Below, one piece after another: positions 5,645 through 7,026 of a stretch of 7,026 nucleotides of DNA. The stretch's first letter is position 1; every line of letters begins with the position of its first letter. The stretch lies in contig CAMDGP010000113.1 of the NCBI GenBank assembly GCA_945897765.1, positions 1 through 7,026 of the forward strand, in the 5' to 3' direction. The position numbers were made by a program, and so were the translations under genes. Origin of the DNA: Chitinophaga pinensis. Lineage in GTDB: Bacteria; Bacteroidota; Bacteroidia; Flavobacteriales_D; Crocinitomicaceae. The notes under the pieces were generated by a model. The model was given only the letters and a program-made list of their open reading frames with translations. It ran no database searches and was not told the origin of the DNA.

Positions 5645-7026
5645 TTAATTGTTTGAATTTTTATTTTCTAACTGACCGAGGACATTTACAATATCCGCCA
5701 GATAAGAATCACGGTCTTTTTCATTCCAAATTTCTAAATCGCTAACTTCATTAGAATAATATTTCATAAAAACATTCTTGGTGCATATTGGGATAAAGGT
5801 TCCTTTTTTCTCATTCTCAATAATTTTTACTCGTTTTTGTTTGAATGAATCATTTTTATAAGAACGATTAGTGCCACGATCTAAAAGACATAAATTACGA
5901 ATTGAATTATCGTCATCTCCAAGAACAAACTCAATAATTGCCTGAAAATCTGATTCTAAGAATTCAATGTTTTTATCAATTGCGTCTTGAATTTTCTGGT
6001 GAGTATCAAACTGTAAATGAACTTGTGTAGGTGTGTAATTTTGTTTTAACCAAGAAATTTGATTTTCTCTTTTAACCGATACTTTGGTGGCAATAGCATG
6101 AATGTGTTCAATATCCCAATTTTCGGTCACATATCTATCGAATGGGAATTTACTAGTTTCATCCTCATTATTCAACATGGTTTGAATGTTGTGTAATAAG
6201 AGGACATTTTTTGTTACAGATTGCCCGTATTTCAAATTTTCGATGCCGTCACATTTAATCTTTTCGATGATTTTTAAATTTAAAATTGATTTGAACTCAC
6301 CTTTACGTTTACCTTGACATATTCTTAATAAATCATTTAAGTTTTCGGCGGTAGCAATTAAGAATCCGATTTTGTGATACAATTCTCTATCATTGAACCA
6401 TTCCTCTATTGTTTGAAATACTCTTTTTATTAGTCCCCAATTGAATTTAATTTCTTTAACCGATTTATTTTTGAATTTCTCTGAAAAATATCGAAAAGTA
6501 GCGTAATCGTCATTTTTATTTAAGTCGCCATCTAACAATGCCACCAATCTAAAGATGAGCTCAATTCTAGTGGCAAATTCAAACTTGTTATTCGTAATAA
6601 AATACCAAAATTCATTGTTTTGTAAAGCATATTCAATTCTATCCCATTCAGTTGCAATTTCTAATTGAACTAATTTGATTTCTTTCGGATCTAATTCTGA
6701 ATAATTAGAAACGTTTAAGAATAATGCTTTAATAAGTTCAGCATTAGTTAAAGGTATTTTCCCCATATTTAACCTTGTGAAAATCTCAATCTCATCTTGA
6801 TTTTCATCAATTTCATACCATATAACTTTTGTCGATTCAAGGAAGGGTGTTGCAAATTTTGAACTTATTGAAATATAACCATTATTTGCTTTTTCTCTAA
6901 ACCACTCAACGATTGTGGTGTATGCTTTGTAAATATGAAAATAGTCAATGTTTTCATTAGCTTCATCAAGACTTTTTACTTCAATGATTCTTAAAAATTC
7001 CTTACTGTTGGTAATATCGTTATTTC
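5645..7026 (-). CDS. DUF262/DUF1524 (GmrSD-like) HNH-family protein, N-terminus cut by window edge
   Basis: The frame is open from base 7024 down to the TAA at 5645-5647, giving 459 visible residues. The ATG at 6766 is internal: codons before it encode DUF262 sequence (IDYFHIYKAY, then VIWYEIDENQDEIEIF, then TRLNMGKIPLTNAELIKALF), in which that Met is part of the conserved N-x-G-K-x-L-T-x-A-E-L-I-K-A element. The N-terminal part with the expected DGQQR motif lies outside the window. The C-terminal part is a DUF1524 nuclease of the HNH fold: NWDIEHIHA (around 6120-6095), with His in place for metal and catalysis, followed by IRNLCLLDRGTN (5899-5864), RSYKNDSF, KQKR and GTFIPICTKNVFMKYY. In GmrSD and relatives, DUF262 uses nucleotide to control DNA cleavage by this nuclease, typically of modified phage DNA. 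Its target here is unknown. It is the first visible gene of the operon with the 699-residue DUF262 gene 12 nt downstream; its promoter is outside the window. Confidence 0.92.
   Translation of the reverse strand, partial: NNDITNSKEFLRIIEVKSLDEANENIDYFHIYKAYTTIVEWFREKANNGYISISSKFATPFLESTKVIWYEIDENQDEIEIFTRLNMGKIPLTNAELIKALFLNVSNYSELDPKEIKLVQLEIATEWDRIEYALQNNEFWYFITNNKFEFATRIELIFRLVALLDGDLNKNDDYATFRYFSEKFKNKSVKEIKFNWGLIKRVFQTIEEWFNDRELYHKIGFLIATAENLNDLLRICQGKRKGEFKSILNLKIIEKIKCDGIENLKYGQSVTKNVLLLHNIQTMLNNEDETSKFPFDRYVTENWDIEHIHAIATKVSVKRENQISWLKQNYTPTQVHLQFDTHQKIQDAIDKNIEFLESDFQAIIEFVLGDDDNSIRNLCLLDRGTNRSYKNDSFKQKRVKIIENEKKGTFIPICTKNVFMKYYSNEVSDLEIWNEKDRDSYLADIVNVLGQLENKNSNN

Overview
The window looks like a chromosomal stretch of a Bacteroidota bacterium, most likely a member of the Flavobacteriales. 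The strongest evidence is the C-terminal gliding-motility/type B sorting domain of the first gene, which is specific to the type IX secretion system of that phylum. The low GC content, the absence of Shine-Dalgarno sequences before the starts (A/T-rich leaders instead) and a TAnnTTTG-like box fit this. Species cannot be named from the sequence.

Left part (1-3027, all + strand): the 3' end of a secreted PKD/Ig-like repeat protein with a T9SS type B sorting domain; an M42-family metallo-aminopeptidase with all expected metal and catalytic residues; an exported YiiX/YebB-like (NlpC/P60-related) cysteine hydrolase; and a small lipoprotein of unknown family that carries an EF-hand-like loop. The first three genes are tightly spaced (15 and 23 nt) and could be co-transcribed, although their products do not form an obvious pathway.

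Middle (about 3030-3590): a small + strand gene for a cyclic-phosphate-processing receiver-domain (cREC-type) protein. Its reading frame runs on past the expected end of the domain, through a strong intrinsic terminator hairpin (3489-3530), and overlaps the end of the convergent gene by 57 nt.

Right part (3533-7026, all - strand): a two-gene operon of DUF262 (GmrS/ParB-like) proteins separated by 12 nt. The upstream gene is cut by the window edge. It has the second half of a DUF262 domain followed by a DUF1524 HNH-like nuclease domain with an EHIH motif. The longest ATG-initiated frame for it starts at 6766, but that Met lies inside the conserved DUF262 domain: the frame stays open to base 7026 and the upstream codons encode clear DUF262 sequence. 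The downstream gene encodes a 699-residue DUF262 protein with intact QRDYAQGR and DGQQR motifs and a long C-terminal region in which I recognise no nuclease. The pair resembles GmrSD/type IV restriction-like anti-phage modules, with two different DUF262 subunits of which only one carries a visible nuclease. It is the most interesting content of the window, and the sampled blocks suggest it is more AT-rich than the genes to its left, which fits an acquired defence cassette. No RNA genes, CRISPR arrays, insertion sequences or att-like repeats were seen.
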